Origin: Streptomyces sp. HNM0575
Lineage (GTDB): Bacteria > Actinomycetota > Actinomycetes > Streptomycetales > Streptomycetaceae
NCBI RefSeq assembly: GCF_012726265.1
Contig: NZ_JAASAG010000010.1
Coordinates: 270,449-334,448, forward strand
Direction of reading: 5' to 3'
DNA length: 64,000 bases
Positions 41,576 through 50,391 of the stretch are shown one piece after another (position 1 is the stretch's first letter; each line of letters begins with the position of its first letter). Both the position numbers and the translations under genes were made by a program. The notes beneath the pieces were generated by a model. That model was given only the letters and a program-made list of their open reading frames with translations. It was not told the origin of the DNA and made no database searches.

Positions 41576-42796
41576 TCACTGACGGACGTGCTGGCCCTTG
41601 CCCAGGGCCACGATGCCCTCCTCCGACACCGTGCAGTACTCCCCGTCCTGCTCGCTGTTGACGCCGACGGTCGCGTTCTCGGGCACCACGACGTTCTTGT
41701 CGAGGATCGAGTGCCGCACCACCGCGCCGCGGCCCACCCGTACACCGGGAAGCAGCACCGCGCCCTGCACCACCGCGCCCTCCTCGACCACGACGCCCGG
41801 CGCCAGTACCGACCCCGTGACCTGGCCCGCGATGATCGCGCCCGTGCTGACCATGGACTCGCTCGCGATGCCGCCCGCGACGAACTTCGCGGGAGGCAGC
41901 TGCGCCTGGTTGGTGAAGATGGGCCACGAGCGGTTGTAGAGGTTGAAGAGCGGCTCGGGCGAGATGAGGTCCATGTGCGCGTCGTAGTACGCGTCGAGGG
42001 TTCCCACGTCCCGCCAGTAGCCGTGGTCGCGTTCGCTCTCGCCCGGGACCTCGTTCGCGTCGAAGTCGTAGACCTGCGCCTGGCCGCGCTCGGTGAGCAG
42101 CGGCAGGATGCTGCCGCCCATGTCGTGCACGGAGTCCTCGTCGTCGGCGTCGCGGCGCAGGGCGTCGAGGAGCACGTCGGTCGAGAAGATGTAGTTGCCC
42201 ATGGAGGCGAAGACGCGGTCGGGGTCGCCCGCCAGCACGGGCGGGTCCTCGGGCTTCTCCAGGAACTGGCTGATGCGGTCGCCGTTCGGCTCCGTACTGA
42301 TGATTCCGAACGAACTCGCCAGCTCCCGCGGCACCTTGATGCCCGCGACCGTCACGCCCGCGCCGCCGGAGATGTGCTGCCGGAGCATCTGGCGGGGGTC
42401 CATGCGGTAGACGTGGTCGGCGCCGAAGACCACGACGTAGTCGGGCTGTTCGTCGTGGATGAGGTTGAGCGACTGGTAGATCGCGTCGGCGCTGCCCATG
42501 AACCAGCGCGGGCCGAGGCGCTGTTGGGCGGGGACGGGCGTGACGTAGTCGCCCTGGAGGCTCGTCAGCCGCCACGTCGTCGAGATGTGCCGGTCGAGCG
42601 AGTGCGACTTGTACTGCGTGAGGACGGCGATGCGTGTGATCCCGCCGTTGACGAGGTTCGACAGTACGAAGTCCACCAGCCGGTAGACGCCGCCGAAGGG
42701 CACGGCGGGCTTCGCACGGTCCGCCGTGAGCGGCATCAGCCGCTTGCCCTCACCGCCCGCCAGCACGATGCCCAGTACGCGCGGTCCTGCTGCCAT
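41576..42796 (-). CDS. glgC: Glucose-1-phosphate adenylyltransferase
   Basis: 406 residues. Makes ADP-glucose from glucose-1-phosphate and ATP for glycogen synthesis. The nucleotide loop reads VLAGGEGKRLMPLTADRAKP, followed by AVPFGGVYRLVDFVLSNLVN, WFMGSADAIYQSL, VVVFGADHVYRMD, GIKVPRELASSFG and YWRDVGTLDAYYDAHMDLIS. The C-terminus is a left-handed beta-helix typical of allosteric GlgC. The ATG at 42796 has GGAGG at the right distance. Single gene, divergent from the two-component system. Confidence 0.95.
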   Translation of the reverse strand: MAAGPRVLGIVLAGGEGKRLMPLTADRAKPAVPFGGVYRLVDFVLSNLVNGGITRIAVLTQYKSHSLDRHISTTWRLTSLQGDYVTPVPAQQRLGPRWFMGSADAIYQSLNLIHDEQPDYVVVFGADHVYRMDPRQMLRQHISGGAGVTVAGIKVPRELASSFGIISTEPNGDRISQFLEKPEDPPVLAGDPDRVFASMGNYIFSTDVLLDALRRDADDEDSVHDMGGSILPLLTERGQAQVYDFDANEVPGESERDHGYWRDVGTLDAYYDAHMDLISPEPLFNLYNRSWPIFTNQAQLPPAKFVAGGIASESMVSTGAIIAGQVTGSVLAPGVVVEEGAVVQGAVLLPGVRVGRGAVVRHSILDKNVVVPENATVGVNSEQDGEYCTVSEEGIVALGKGQHVRQ

Positions 42797-42850
42797 CCCG
42801 AAACCTCCGCCGCCTGTCGTCCTCGGCCGCGCCCGCGTACGGCCGCCGCT

Positions 42851-42945
42851 CATGCGTCATGCCTTATGCCTGATGCCTCGTGCCTCATGCCGTGAGACCG
42901 GCACCCCTGCACACCGGCACCCCTGCACACCGGCTCTTCGGCACC
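42851..42945. repeat. Short tandem repeats
   Basis: Copies of a 10-base unit like ATGCCT(C/T)(A/G)TG at 42855-42895, then CACCCCTGCACACCGG twice at about 42902-42933. They lie between glgC and the response-regulator gene; a role is not evident. Confidence 0.6.
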
Positions 42946-43054
42946 CGGGCCACTGCCCGGAGTCCCCCGCCGGGCCGGTGATCCTCCAGTAAACCGGTTG
43001 TACGCACGATCGTGGAGCGGCAAACGTCGTTCGGCGTCGATCAGGGGGGAGGGC

Positions 43055-43155
43055 GGGGCGAAGGGGGCTCACGGGACGAAGGGGGGTCGGGGGACCAAGA
43101 GGGTTTGCGGGACCTAGAGGGTTCGCGGAGCGAAGGGGGCTCGCGGGGCGCGACG
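43055..43155. repeat. G-rich imperfect tandem repeats in the glgC/regulator spacer
   Basis: About five degenerate copies of a roughly 20-base unit (GAAGGGGGCTCACGGGAC, AGAGGGTTCGCGGAGCG). No gene is supported in 42797-43225; the promoters of both flanking genes must lie here. Confidence 0.5.
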
Positions 43156-43225
43156 TACGCGGGCCAGACTGCACGGACGAGCGCCGGGCAGCAGGTGGAG
43201 AGCGGCGGGCAGGAGGCGAGGGGCG

Positions 43226-44221
43226 ATGAGGCGGTACGGGGCAGGCGGCGCGAGCGGGGCACCGGGAGCGACGCACGGGGGTACAGCGCACGGCGGTACG
43301 GCCGGGGCGGGCGCCGAGGGCGGTGCCCCGGGCCAGGACCGGGGCCAGGGTCAGGACCGGGGCCGGGACGGAGGCCGGGACCGCGGGCGCGTGCTGGTCG
43401 TCGACGACGACGCCGCGATCCGGCGCTCCCTGAGCCGCGGTCTGCGGCTCAACGGCTACGCCGTGGAACTGGCCGAGGGCGGACGCCGCGCCCTGTCCCT
43501 GATGCGGGAGGACCCCGCCGACGTCGTGGTGCTCGACATCTCGATGCCCGACGTCAACGGCATCCAGGTGTGCCAGGCGCTCCGCGACGACGGCGACGAC
43601 GTGCCGGTGCTGATGCTCTCCGCGCTCGACGAGACCGCCGACCGGATAGCGGGGCTACAGGCGGGGGGCGACGACTATCTGGTCAAGCCGTTCGCCTTGC
43701 AGGAGCTGGTGCTGCGGCTGGACGCGCTGCTGCGCAGGCGGACACCGGCCGCGGCGGTGACGCCGACCGGTACGGGTGCGGACCCGGCGGCGGGAACGGG
43801 GGCGGGTGCAGGTACGGGTGCGGGTACGGGCACGGGTCGGGCTCCGGGAGGCGCCCACGCCCACGACGCCGCCGGTCCCGGCGCGGCCGACGCCGTGCGC
43901 GTCAGCGGCCTCGTCGTCAACCCCGCGACCCGCGAAGCACACAGGGACGGCGAGCCGCTGCCCCTCACCCGCCGCGAGTTCGAACTCCTCCTCGTGCTCG
44001 CCCGCAACGCCGGCATCGTCCTCACCAGGGACCAGCTCCTGGAGCGCGTCTGGGGCTACGACTTCGAGGTGCGTACGGACGCCGTCGACACCTTCATCAG
44101 CTACCTCCGCCGCAAGACCGAGAGCGGCGGCCGGCCGCGGCTGCTGCACACCGTGCGCGGCGTCGGCTTCGTACTGCGCGAGGACGCGAGGAGAGGTGAG
44201 GGCAGTGAGAGGCAGGTCTGA
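43226..44221 (+). CDS. OmpR-family response regulator
   Basis: 331 residues. Receiver domain with the acidic pair in VLVVDDDAAIRRSLSRGLRL, phosphoacceptor Asp in VVVLDISMPDVNG and Lys in GGDDYLVKPFALQELVLRL. The winged-helix output domain has LPLTRREFELLLVLARNAG and VWGYDFEVRTDAVDTFISYL. The two are joined by an unusual ~50-residue Gly/Thr/Ala linker (TGTGADPAAGTGAGAGTGAG). A 50-residue Gly-rich leader precedes the receiver; the ATG at 43226 has GGAGG upstream. It resembles PrrA/MprA-type actinobacterial regulators and pairs with the kinase three bases downstream. Confidence 0.9.
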   Translation: MRRYGAGGASGAPGATHGGTAHGGTAGAGAEGGAPGQDRGQGQDRGRDGGRDRGRVLVVDDDAAIRRSLSRGLRLNGYAVELAEGGRRALSLMREDPADVVVLDISMPDVNGIQVCQALRDDGDDVPVLMLSALDETADRIAGLQAGGDDYLVKPFALQELVLRLDALLRRRTPAAAVTPTGTGADPAAGTGAGAGTGAGTGTGRAPGGAHAHDAAGPGAADAVRVSGLVVNPATREAHRDGEPLPLTRREFELLLVLARNAGIVLTRDQLLERVWGYDFEVRTDAVDTFISYLRRKTESGGRPRLLHTVRGVGFVLREDARRGEGSERQV

Positions 44222-44224
44222 GCC

Positions 44225-46126
44225 GTGAAGATGAAGCTCTCCACGCGGATCGCGCTTGCGGTCGGGCTGACCGTGCCCCTGCTCGTACTCGCCGCCGGAT
44301 GGCTGCTGTTCGCGCTCGTCGCGCGGGACGTGCACGCCGAGCAGGACGCGCATCTGCGCGAGCGCGCCGCCGTGGTGAAGAAGGACGCGCGGCGGCTGCT
44401 GCGGGTCACGGCCTCGGACCGGCCGCGGGCCGAACAGGCGCGTGAGCGGCGGCTGTACGCGTCGGCACTCGACGTGGGCATACGGGTCGTCGGCCCGTAC
44501 GGCACCTTCTCGGGCGGTCCGCAGCCCGACGCCCGTACGCGGCTGCCGGACTCCGCGCCGCGCCCCGTCACGGTCCGCGAACGCGGCAAGGGCACCCCGG
44601 AGGGCATGCCGCGCAAGCGCAGGGTGGACAGCTGGCGCGTGCTGTCGGTGCCGGTGCACGGCAAGCGCCCGGGGGTCGAGGGGAAGCTGTGGCTGTTCTC
44701 CCCCGACACCACCGGAAGGGCCCAACTCGCCTTCGTACGGCGGCGGGTGACCGCTGTGGCGGTCATCGCGGCGCCCGTCTCGGCGCTGCTCGCGTGGGCG
44801 GCTGCCTCGCGAGCGAGCCTTCCGCTGCGGCGGCTTCAGCAGCGTACGAGCGGACTCGATCCGCGCTCGCCCGACGGCAGGACCTCCGGCCCGGGTACGG
44901 GCGCGGGCGCGGGGCCCGGCTCGGGTACGGGCGCGAGCCCCGGCTCGGGGTCGGGTTCCGGTCCCGGCGCCTCACAGGTCTCGTCGCGTTTCGAGCACAC
45001 CCCGACCCGGATCACCGAGGTCGACGATCTCGCCGAGACGCTGCGCACCGTGCTCGCCCGCTACGACGAGCAGGCCGCACGTACGGCACAGGCGCTGGCC
45101 ACGGCCCGCTCCTTCTCCTCCGCGGCGGCCCACGAACTGCGCACGCCCCTGATGAGCATGCAGACCAATCTGGAGATCCTCTCCGCACACCCGGAACTGG
45201 CGGGCGAGGACCGCGACGAGGTGCTGGCGGACCTGCGCCGCGAACACTCGCGCCTGCTGGGGCTGTTGGTCATGCTCCGCGAGCTGGGCCAGGGCGACCT
45301 CGTCGAAGCGGACGCCTTCGGGCCGCTGGACCTGGGCGAGATCGTGGAGGCGGCGGTCGCGGACGCGCGACGGCGGGACCGTACGGCGGAGGTACGGATG
45401 GCCGCGGCCGAGCCGGGACTGACGGTGCACGGGTGGGAGCCCGGGCTGCGCTCGCTGCTCGACAACATCATCGGCAACGCGCTCGCACACGGGCGGGGGC
45501 GCGGTCACGGTGCCGGCGGGCGGGGGCAGCCGGGCGAGGGCGTGCCGCCGGGTTCGCGGGGCGCGCCGGGTTCGCGGGGCGACCGGCCGCCGGCCCCGGT
45601 CGAGGTCGCGGTGTTCCCGTACGCCTCGCCCGCCGGGCCCGTCGCGGTACTCACCGTCGACGACGACGGGCCGGGCATCCCGGAGGAGCAGCGCGCCGCC
45701 GTCTTCCAGCGCTTCAGGCGCGGCCCGGACAGCAGCGGTTCGGGGCTGGGCCTCACCCTCGTCGCACAGCAGGCGGCGCTGCACCGGGCGACCGTGGAGA
45801 TACGGGACCGTCCGTACGGCCTGCCCGGCACACGCGTCGAGTTGCGCATACCGCTCGCGCCGCGCGAGGAGGCGGCCCCGGATCCGCGGCTGCCGGCCCA
45901 GCGCGACTGGCTGATCGATACGGCCTCGGGCGCCGGAGCCGGGGCCGGGGCAGGCGCCGGTGCCGGTGCCGGTGCCGGTGCCGGTGCCGGTGCGCCGGGC
46001 ACCGGTAGCAGCGTGGGTCCTGACAGCGGTGGCGCGGGTCATGACGGCGGCGCCGCGGGGACGGCCGCTTACGGCCCCCATGGAACGGCCCCCGGCTCAC
46101 AAGGAATTCACAAAAAGGGGCTCTAG
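44225..46126 (+). CDS. Sensor histidine kinase
   Basis: 633 residues. First helix STRIALAVGLTVPLLVLAAG, an extracellular sensor of ~130 residues, second helix VTAVAVIAAPVSALLAWAAA, HAMP-like region, H-box FSSAAAHELRTPLMSM, N-box LRSLLDNIIGNALAHGR, G1 TVDDDGPGIPEEQ and G2 SGSGLGLTLV. Gly/Pro/Ser-rich inserts interrupt the HAMP region (GPGTGAGAGPGSGTGASPGS) and the ATPase domain. After the ATPase domain there is a long Ala-Gly tail (about 12 AG pairs) encoded by a GCCGGTn-type simple repeat. It is the cognate kinase of the regulator upstream. The signal is unknown. Confidence 0.9.
   Translation: MKMKLSTRIALAVGLTVPLLVLAAGWLLFALVARDVHAEQDAHLRERAAVVKKDARRLLRVTASDRPRAEQARERRLYASALDVGIRVVGPYGTFSGGPQPDARTRLPDSAPRPVTVRERGKGTPEGMPRKRRVDSWRVLSVPVHGKRPGVEGKLWLFSPDTTGRAQLAFVRRRVTAVAVIAAPVSALLAWAAASRASLPLRRLQQRTSGLDPRSPDGRTSGPGTGAGAGPGSGTGASPGSGSGSGPGASQVSSRFEHTPTRITEVDDLAETLRTVLARYDEQAARTAQALATARSFSSAAAHELRTPLMSMQTNLEILSAHPELAGEDRDEVLADLRREHSRLLGLLVMLRELGQGDLVEADAFGPLDLGEIVEAAVADARRRDRTAEVRMAAAEPGLTVHGWEPGLRSLLDNIIGNALAHGRGRGHGAGGRGQPGEGVPPGSRGAPGSRGDRPPAPVEVAVFPYASPAGPVAVLTVDDDGPGIPEEQRAAVFQRFRRGPDSSGSGLGLTLVAQQAALHRATVEIRDRPYGLPGTRVELRIPLAPREEAAPDPRLPAQRDWLIDTASGAGAGAGAGAGAGAGAGAGAGAPGTGSSVGPDSGGAGHDGGAAGTAAYGPHGTAPGSQGIHKKGL
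45934..45992. repeat. Simple 6-base repeat (GCCGGT/GCCGGG) in the kinase gene
   Basis: About nine consecutive near-perfect units encode the Ala-Gly tail. Because the unit is six bases, copy change keeps the frame and only alters tail length. Confidence 0.8.
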
Positions 46127-46184
46127 CGTCCGGGACCGCGCGGGCGATCCGTACTCGTGCCGTCCCGACCAGGAGGAAGACGCA

Positions 46185-46784
46185 GTGAGGAAAACGAAGA
46201 GCACCGTCGTGGCGCTGTCCACCGTCGCCGCGCTGCTCGCCACGGGAGGCGCCGCGGCCGCGGTCGCGACGACGGGCGACGACGCGGCCCCGGCATCGTC
46301 CACCCAGGCCTCGCAGGCTCAGACGCAGGCCCAGTCCCAGACGCAGACGGACAAGGCCGAGGGCAAGCGCAAGGGCAAGCGCACGAAGCGGAAGCTGATG
46401 CGGCTCGCCAGGCACGCGCCGAAGGGCGACGGTTCGAAGGTGCTGTGCAAGCGCGCCCCGAAGATCGACAAGCGCATCGACCGGCTTCAGCGCCGCCTTG
46501 ACGCGGGCGTGCGCACCCGCGGGTCGCTCGAACGTCTGGAGAAGCGCGCCGACAACGCGAAGAAGGCCGGCCACGGCGTCATCGCGGACTTCCTCAACGA
46601 CCGCCTCGACGACCGCCGCGAGCTGAAGGTCCGCCTCAAGGACCGCGAGGAGGACCTGAAGAAGGTCCGCGCGTGGTGCGCGACGCAGGACACGGACAAG
46701 AGCGGGCAGAAGAGCGGCGAGGACAGCGGCGACAGCAACGACAGCGGAAGCGGAAGCCAGAGCAGCGCGACCACGGAAGGCTGA
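46185..46784 (+). CDS. Secreted helical protein of unknown function
   Basis: 199 residues. Signal peptide MRKTKSTVVALSTVAALLAT then GGAAAAVA. A Gln/Thr/Ala stretch (TQASQAQTQAQSQTQTD) is followed by a Lys/Arg-rich helical core with two cysteines (GSKVLCKRAPKIDKRIDRLQ and KKVRAWCATQD) and coiled-coil character, then a Ser/Gly/Asp tail. AGGAGG precedes the GTG. It lies 58 bases after the sensor kinase in the same direction and could be its target or accessory; that is inference. Confidence 0.8.
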   Translation: MRKTKSTVVALSTVAALLATGGAAAAVATTGDDAAPASSTQASQAQTQAQSQTQTDKAEGKRKGKRTKRKLMRLARHAPKGDGSKVLCKRAPKIDKRIDRLQRRLDAGVRTRGSLERLEKRADNAKKAGHGVIADFLNDRLDDRRELKVRLKDREEDLKKVRAWCATQDTDKSGQKSGEDSGDSNDSGSGSQSSATTEG

Positions 46785-46842
46785 TCCGGGGCGCTGACCT
46801 CCGCGCCTCCCACACACGGCACCCAGGGGGGAGCCGGTCCAC

Positions 46843-46871
46843 CCGCCCGTCCGTTCCATACGGACGGGCGG
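46843..46871 (+). terminator. Terminator after the secreted helical protein gene
   Basis: Stem CCGCCCGTCCGT / ACGGACGGGCGG with loop TCCAT, about 60 bases past the stop. Confidence 0.8.
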
Positions 46872-47361
46872 GCGGACGCGTCCGTGGACCACGGGAACCC
46901 CGCTCACGCGGGGGCCGAATGCGGTCGGGGGCCCGGCGACAGCCGTGCCCCCGACCGCGCCCTCGCCTCTAACGGTTCCGGAGCCTTGCTCCTTCGGCAC
47001 TCGCACACTGAGCGGCGCGCACACGACCCGATGTGCACGCGCACCCACCTGCTCCGCGTGCCCGAAGTCGCCCTGCCGACCGCGTACTTCAGGCGGCCAT
47101 CCCCGCAGGGCCCGTGCCCGTCGGTATGAGCGCTGTATACGACACGCATACCCCGGCCATACCCGAACCGCGCCCACCGCCCAGCGCCGCCGGAACGAGA
47201 AGCCCCAAGCCGCCACCGCACACCGCACACCGCACACCGCACACCGCGGATGACACCCCGGCCGGTGCGCCGGGCCCGCCAGCCCACCCCGCACCGGCGG
47301 GCACTCGCCCCCCGAACCAGAATTCCCACCCGCCTCACTCAACCCGTACGCCCCGCGGTGC
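46872..47361. other. Intergenic region
   Basis: About 490 bases with no gene supported; all open frames lack codon bias. It contains four tandem copies of CACACCG(C) near 47217-47250 and isolated GTATAC motifs (47129, 47148) resembling the core of the palindrome at 47362. Confidence 0.45.
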
Positions 47362-47397
47362 GTCTATACACACGATGTATACATGCTGTGTATAGAC
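47362..47397. promoter_or_regulatory. 36-bp near-perfect palindromic operator
   Basis: GTCTATACACACGATGTA and its complement with only two mismatched positions (16 of 18 pairs). The AT-rich centre GTATAC stands out in this GC-rich DNA. It ends 40 bases before the start of the TPR gene and overlaps the likely promoter (TATAGAC as a -10-like block). It fits a TetR/GntR-type dimer-of-dimers site. Confidence 0.7.
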
Positions 47398-47437
47398 GGC
47401 GGTCTCCGGACCGCCGCAGGATCGCGGAAGGAAGGGC

Positions 47438-48478
47438 ATGTACGGCAAGGCATTCGCGCCCGAGTACCAGGGCGCCCTCGGCTCGCTGTCGGTCAACTCC
47501 TCGCTCGCCGACGTACTCGTCCACGCCACCGAGCAGTTGCGCGCCGCCGAGCGCGACGGAACTCCGCAGGAGGCGGCCCGCTGCTCGCTCGCCGTCGCCG
47601 AGGCGCACCGGCGGCTCGGCAACAACGACGACGCCGACCGCGCGTGGAAGGCGAGCTACCGCACCGCACGCGGTGCCGGCGACCCCGGAACGATGGCCTG
47701 GGCCGCGTGGAGCGGAGGCACCCTCGCCCGGCAGCGCGGCGCGATGTCCCTCGCGCGCCGACTCCTCGCGCTCGCCGCCGAGTTGGGCGAACACGACGGC
47801 GACATGCTCGCCCGCGGCTACGCCCTCGCCGGCCTCGCTGAGACCGGGCGCATCCAGGGCGACTACGAGGCCGTCGACGCGCTGCACGGACAACTCCTCG
47901 CCGAGGCGCGCGAACGCGGCGAGGCGCGCCACATGGTGTGGGCCCTCGAAGGCATCGCGCAGATGCGCCGCAACACGGGCGACCACGACTCCGCTCTGGC
48001 GATGTTCGAGGAGGCCGCGGCGATAGCCGAGAAGGCCGAGGACCACCGGGGCCGTGCGTGGGCGCTGCGTGGCGTCGCCGACCTCGTCTCCGTACGCGAC
48101 GGCGACACGGAGCGGGCGCTCGCCCTGCTCTCCGAGGCGGCCGTGCTCTGCCGCACCATGGACCTCGCGGGCGCGCTCGCCTACAACCACAAGATGCGGG
48201 GCAACGTCCTCTACCGGGCCCGCCGTTACACGGAGGCGCGGACGATGTACGAGACGGCGCGCTCGGAGTTCCGCGCGATGGGCGAGCCACGGGGCGAGAC
48301 CCTCGCACGGCTCGGCCTCGTCAAGTCCCTTGCGCGGCTGGGCCGTGAGCCCTCCCGTACCGCGGCCGACCTCGACGAACTGCACCGCGCGTTCGACGCC
48401 ATCGGCCTGCGCCACGCCCGGCGCCTCACCGAGGACGCGCGGGAGGAGCTGGGAATCGCGGAGCCCGTGGCCGCCTGA
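47438..48478 (+). CDS. Tetratricopeptide repeat protein
   Basis: 346 residues, entirely helical repeats: AARCSLAVAEAHRRLGNNDD, MARRLL-type helices, HMVWALEGIAQMRRNTGDHD, GRAWALRGVADLVSVRDGDT and LAYNHKMRGNVLYRARRYTE, about seven TPR units. There is no HTH, ATPase or other domain, so it is probably a protein-interaction scaffold. GGAAGG precedes the ATG. The large operator just upstream implies tight regulation by a factor not encoded next to it. Confidence 0.83.
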   Translation: MYGKAFAPEYQGALGSLSVNSSLADVLVHATEQLRAAERDGTPQEAARCSLAVAEAHRRLGNNDDADRAWKASYRTARGAGDPGTMAWAAWSGGTLARQRGAMSLARRLLALAAELGEHDGDMLARGYALAGLAETGRIQGDYEAVDALHGQLLAEARERGEARHMVWALEGIAQMRRNTGDHDSALAMFEEAAAIAEKAEDHRGRAWALRGVADLVSVRDGDTERALALLSEAAVLCRTMDLAGALAYNHKMRGNVLYRARRYTEARTMYETARSEFRAMGEPRGETLARLGLVKSLARLGREPSRTAADLDELHRAFDAIGLRHARRLTEDAREELGIAEPVAA

Positions 48479-48550
48479 GTCGCGCCGCCCTGCCGGGCCG
48501 CCCGGCAGGACCGTCCAACCGGGCCGTCCGACCGGCCGGAGTGTGACGGA

Positions 48551-48589
48551 TCCCGCGAACTTCCGTGCACAGAACGGGCGTTCGCGGGA
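48551..48589 (+). terminator. Hairpin after the TPR gene
   Basis: TCCCGCGAAC and GTTCGCGGGA form a 10-base-pair stem around 19 bases, about 70 bases after the stop. Confidence 0.5.
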
Positions 48590-48683
48590 ACCCGTCCTAC
48601 ATGACCCCCAACGGAGTGAGACGAACCTGGAAATACGACTCGAGACGATCCCGGAAGCGCGGAGAAGGCCCGCCCGTTACCGC

Positions 48684-48696
48684 TGACGTAGCGTCA
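48684..48696. promoter_or_regulatory. Inverted repeat TGACG-TAG-CGTCA upstream of the acyltransferase
   Basis: A 5+5 palindrome about 140 bases before the GTG at 48837. The rest of 48590-48836 shows no gene and should contain the promoter. Confidence 0.4.
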
Positions 48697-48836
48697 AGTC
48701 ACTGCGCGTGGCGTGAATTTGCGAGCTTCGGCGACGCCGTTAAGGTGAGGCCGATGCTCCTCCCCTCCCCCCTCTCACCTCCCCTTTCCGCTGCGGGCAC
48801 CCGTGTGCCGCCGCCTGGGAAGGAGGCCGCCGTCCC

Positions 48837-50105
48837 GTGACTCAGGAACTGGGCACACGCGCCACGACCCGCGTCCCCCTCCCCCCGGCCGCCGCGCCCG
48901 GTGACGGAACGAGCACCGGCCCGGCGGCGGGATCCACCGCTGCCACGGGACCCGCACGGCCGGGCGCCGAGCCGGCCGGCGGGCGACAGCCCGAACGGAA
49001 GCAGCGCGACCCGTACTTCGACAACGCCAAGTACCTGGCGATCGTGCTGGTCGCCCTCGGCCACTCGTGGGAGCCGCTGCGCGACGGCTCGCGCGCCGCC
49101 GGCGCGCTGTACGTCTTCGTCTACACCTTCCACATGCCGGCGTTCATGGTGATCTCCGGCTACTTCTCGCGCGGCTTCCAGGGGAAGCCGCACCAGCTCA
49201 AGCGGCTGCTGACGGGCGTGGCCGTGCCGTACGTCCTCTTCGAGGTCGCCTACACCCTCTTCAAGCGCTGGGCCGACGACGACCCCGGGTACCCGATCAG
49301 CCTGCTCGACCCCTGGTATCTGACCTGGTTCCTGGGCGCGTTGTTCATCTGGCGGCTGACGGCCCCGCTGTGGAAGGCGGTGCGCTGGCCCGTCGCGCTC
49401 TCCCTCGCGGTGGCGGTGCTCGCCTCGATCTCACCCGACATCGGCGACGACCTGGATCTCCAACGCGTGCTCCAGTTCCTGCCGTTCTTCGTCATCGGGC
49501 TCCATCTCAAGCCGGAGCACTTCGACTTGGTGCGCGGGCGCAGGGCGCGGATGCTGTCGCTGCCGGTGGCCGCGGGCGCCCTCGTGGTGGCGTACTGGGC
49601 GGTGGAGCGCATGAACGCCGCGTGGTTCTACCACTACAACAGCGCGCAGGAGATGGGCGCCCCGTGGTGGGTCGGCGTCATCATGACCTTCGCGCTCTTC
49701 GGCTGCTCGATGGTGCTCACAGCGTGCTTCCTGGCGTGGGTCCCGGGCCGCCGGATGTGGTTCACCGCGCTGGGCGCCGGCACGCTCTACGGCTATCTGC
49801 TGCACGGCTTCGTCGCCAAGGGCTCCCGCTTCTGGGACTGGTACGAAGTGGACTGGGTGCACACGCCGTTGGGCGCGATCGCGGTGACCTGCATCGCGGC
49901 CGCACTGATCACGGTGCTGTGCACGCCGCCCGTTCAGCGGCTGTTCCGCTTCGCGATGGAGCCGGAGATGGAGTGGGCGTTCCGTGAGGACCCGTCCCAG
50001 TCGGCACGCGAACGCCGTCGCGGGGGCGAGCACCGTCACGGAGACGGAGGCGGAGGCGGAAGCGGAAGCGGGCGCCGCGGCGTCGGCGGGCGCACGGGGC
50101 GCTGA
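48837..50105 (+). CDS. Membrane acyltransferase (Acyltransferase_3, fucose-4-O-acetylase-like)
   Basis: 422 residues with about ten helices. DPYFDNAKYLAIVLVALGHS carries the conserved D and H of the family (R/D...H), and FVYTFHMPAFMVISGYFSRG is the second hallmark block. Such proteins transfer acyl groups from the inner side to extracellular sugars or lipids. A 55-residue Pro/Gly/Ala leader and an Arg/Gly-rich tail flank the membrane part. AAGGAGG precedes the GTG. The acceptor is unknown. Confidence 0.87.
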   Translation: MTQELGTRATTRVPLPPAAAPGDGTSTGPAAGSTAATGPARPGAEPAGGRQPERKQRDPYFDNAKYLAIVLVALGHSWEPLRDGSRAAGALYVFVYTFHMPAFMVISGYFSRGFQGKPHQLKRLLTGVAVPYVLFEVAYTLFKRWADDDPGYPISLLDPWYLTWFLGALFIWRLTAPLWKAVRWPVALSLAVAVLASISPDIGDDLDLQRVLQFLPFFVIGLHLKPEHFDLVRGRRARMLSLPVAAGALVVAYWAVERMNAAWFYHYNSAQEMGAPWWVGVIMTFALFGCSMVLTACFLAWVPGRRMWFTALGAGTLYGYLLHGFVAKGSRFWDWYEVDWVHTPLGAIAVTCIAAALITVLCTPPVQRLFRFAMEPEMEWAFREDPSQSARERRRGGEHRHGDGGGGGSGSGRRGVGGRTGR

Positions 50106-50159
50106 GCACCGCCAGGCAGGCGTCCGGGCCCGTCCCGGGCCTGCCTGTCCGGACCGGGA

Positions 50160-50215
50160 GCCGCCCGGCCGTCACAGGCGGCCGGGCGGCCGGGCGGCCG
50201 GGCGGCCGGGCGCCC
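50160..50215 (+). terminator. Hairpin with tandem GGCCGGGC repeats after the acyltransferase
   Basis: GCCGCCCGGCC pairs with GGCCGGGCGGC, and the unit GGCCGGGC is then repeated about four times. It probably ends the acyltransferase message. Confidence 0.6.
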
Positions 50216-50391
50216 AACTGCCGCATGTGCGTTCCCTCTTGGGGCCGGGCCCGCTAGCTTTCCTTCCGGTACGACACGTCCGTAACCCGGACATCCGTCA
50301 TCCGTAACGCGGACACGGGCACACCAGGCCGGATGCCCCGGCACACCCGGGTGTGCCGGCTGCCGCCGTACGCACCGGAAGGACCCCGACA

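Noticed and set aside
47033..47395. Several open frames in the spacer before the TPR gene
   Set aside because: They arise from Pro/Arg/His-rich low-complexity DNA with tandem CACACCG repeats and lack codon bias.
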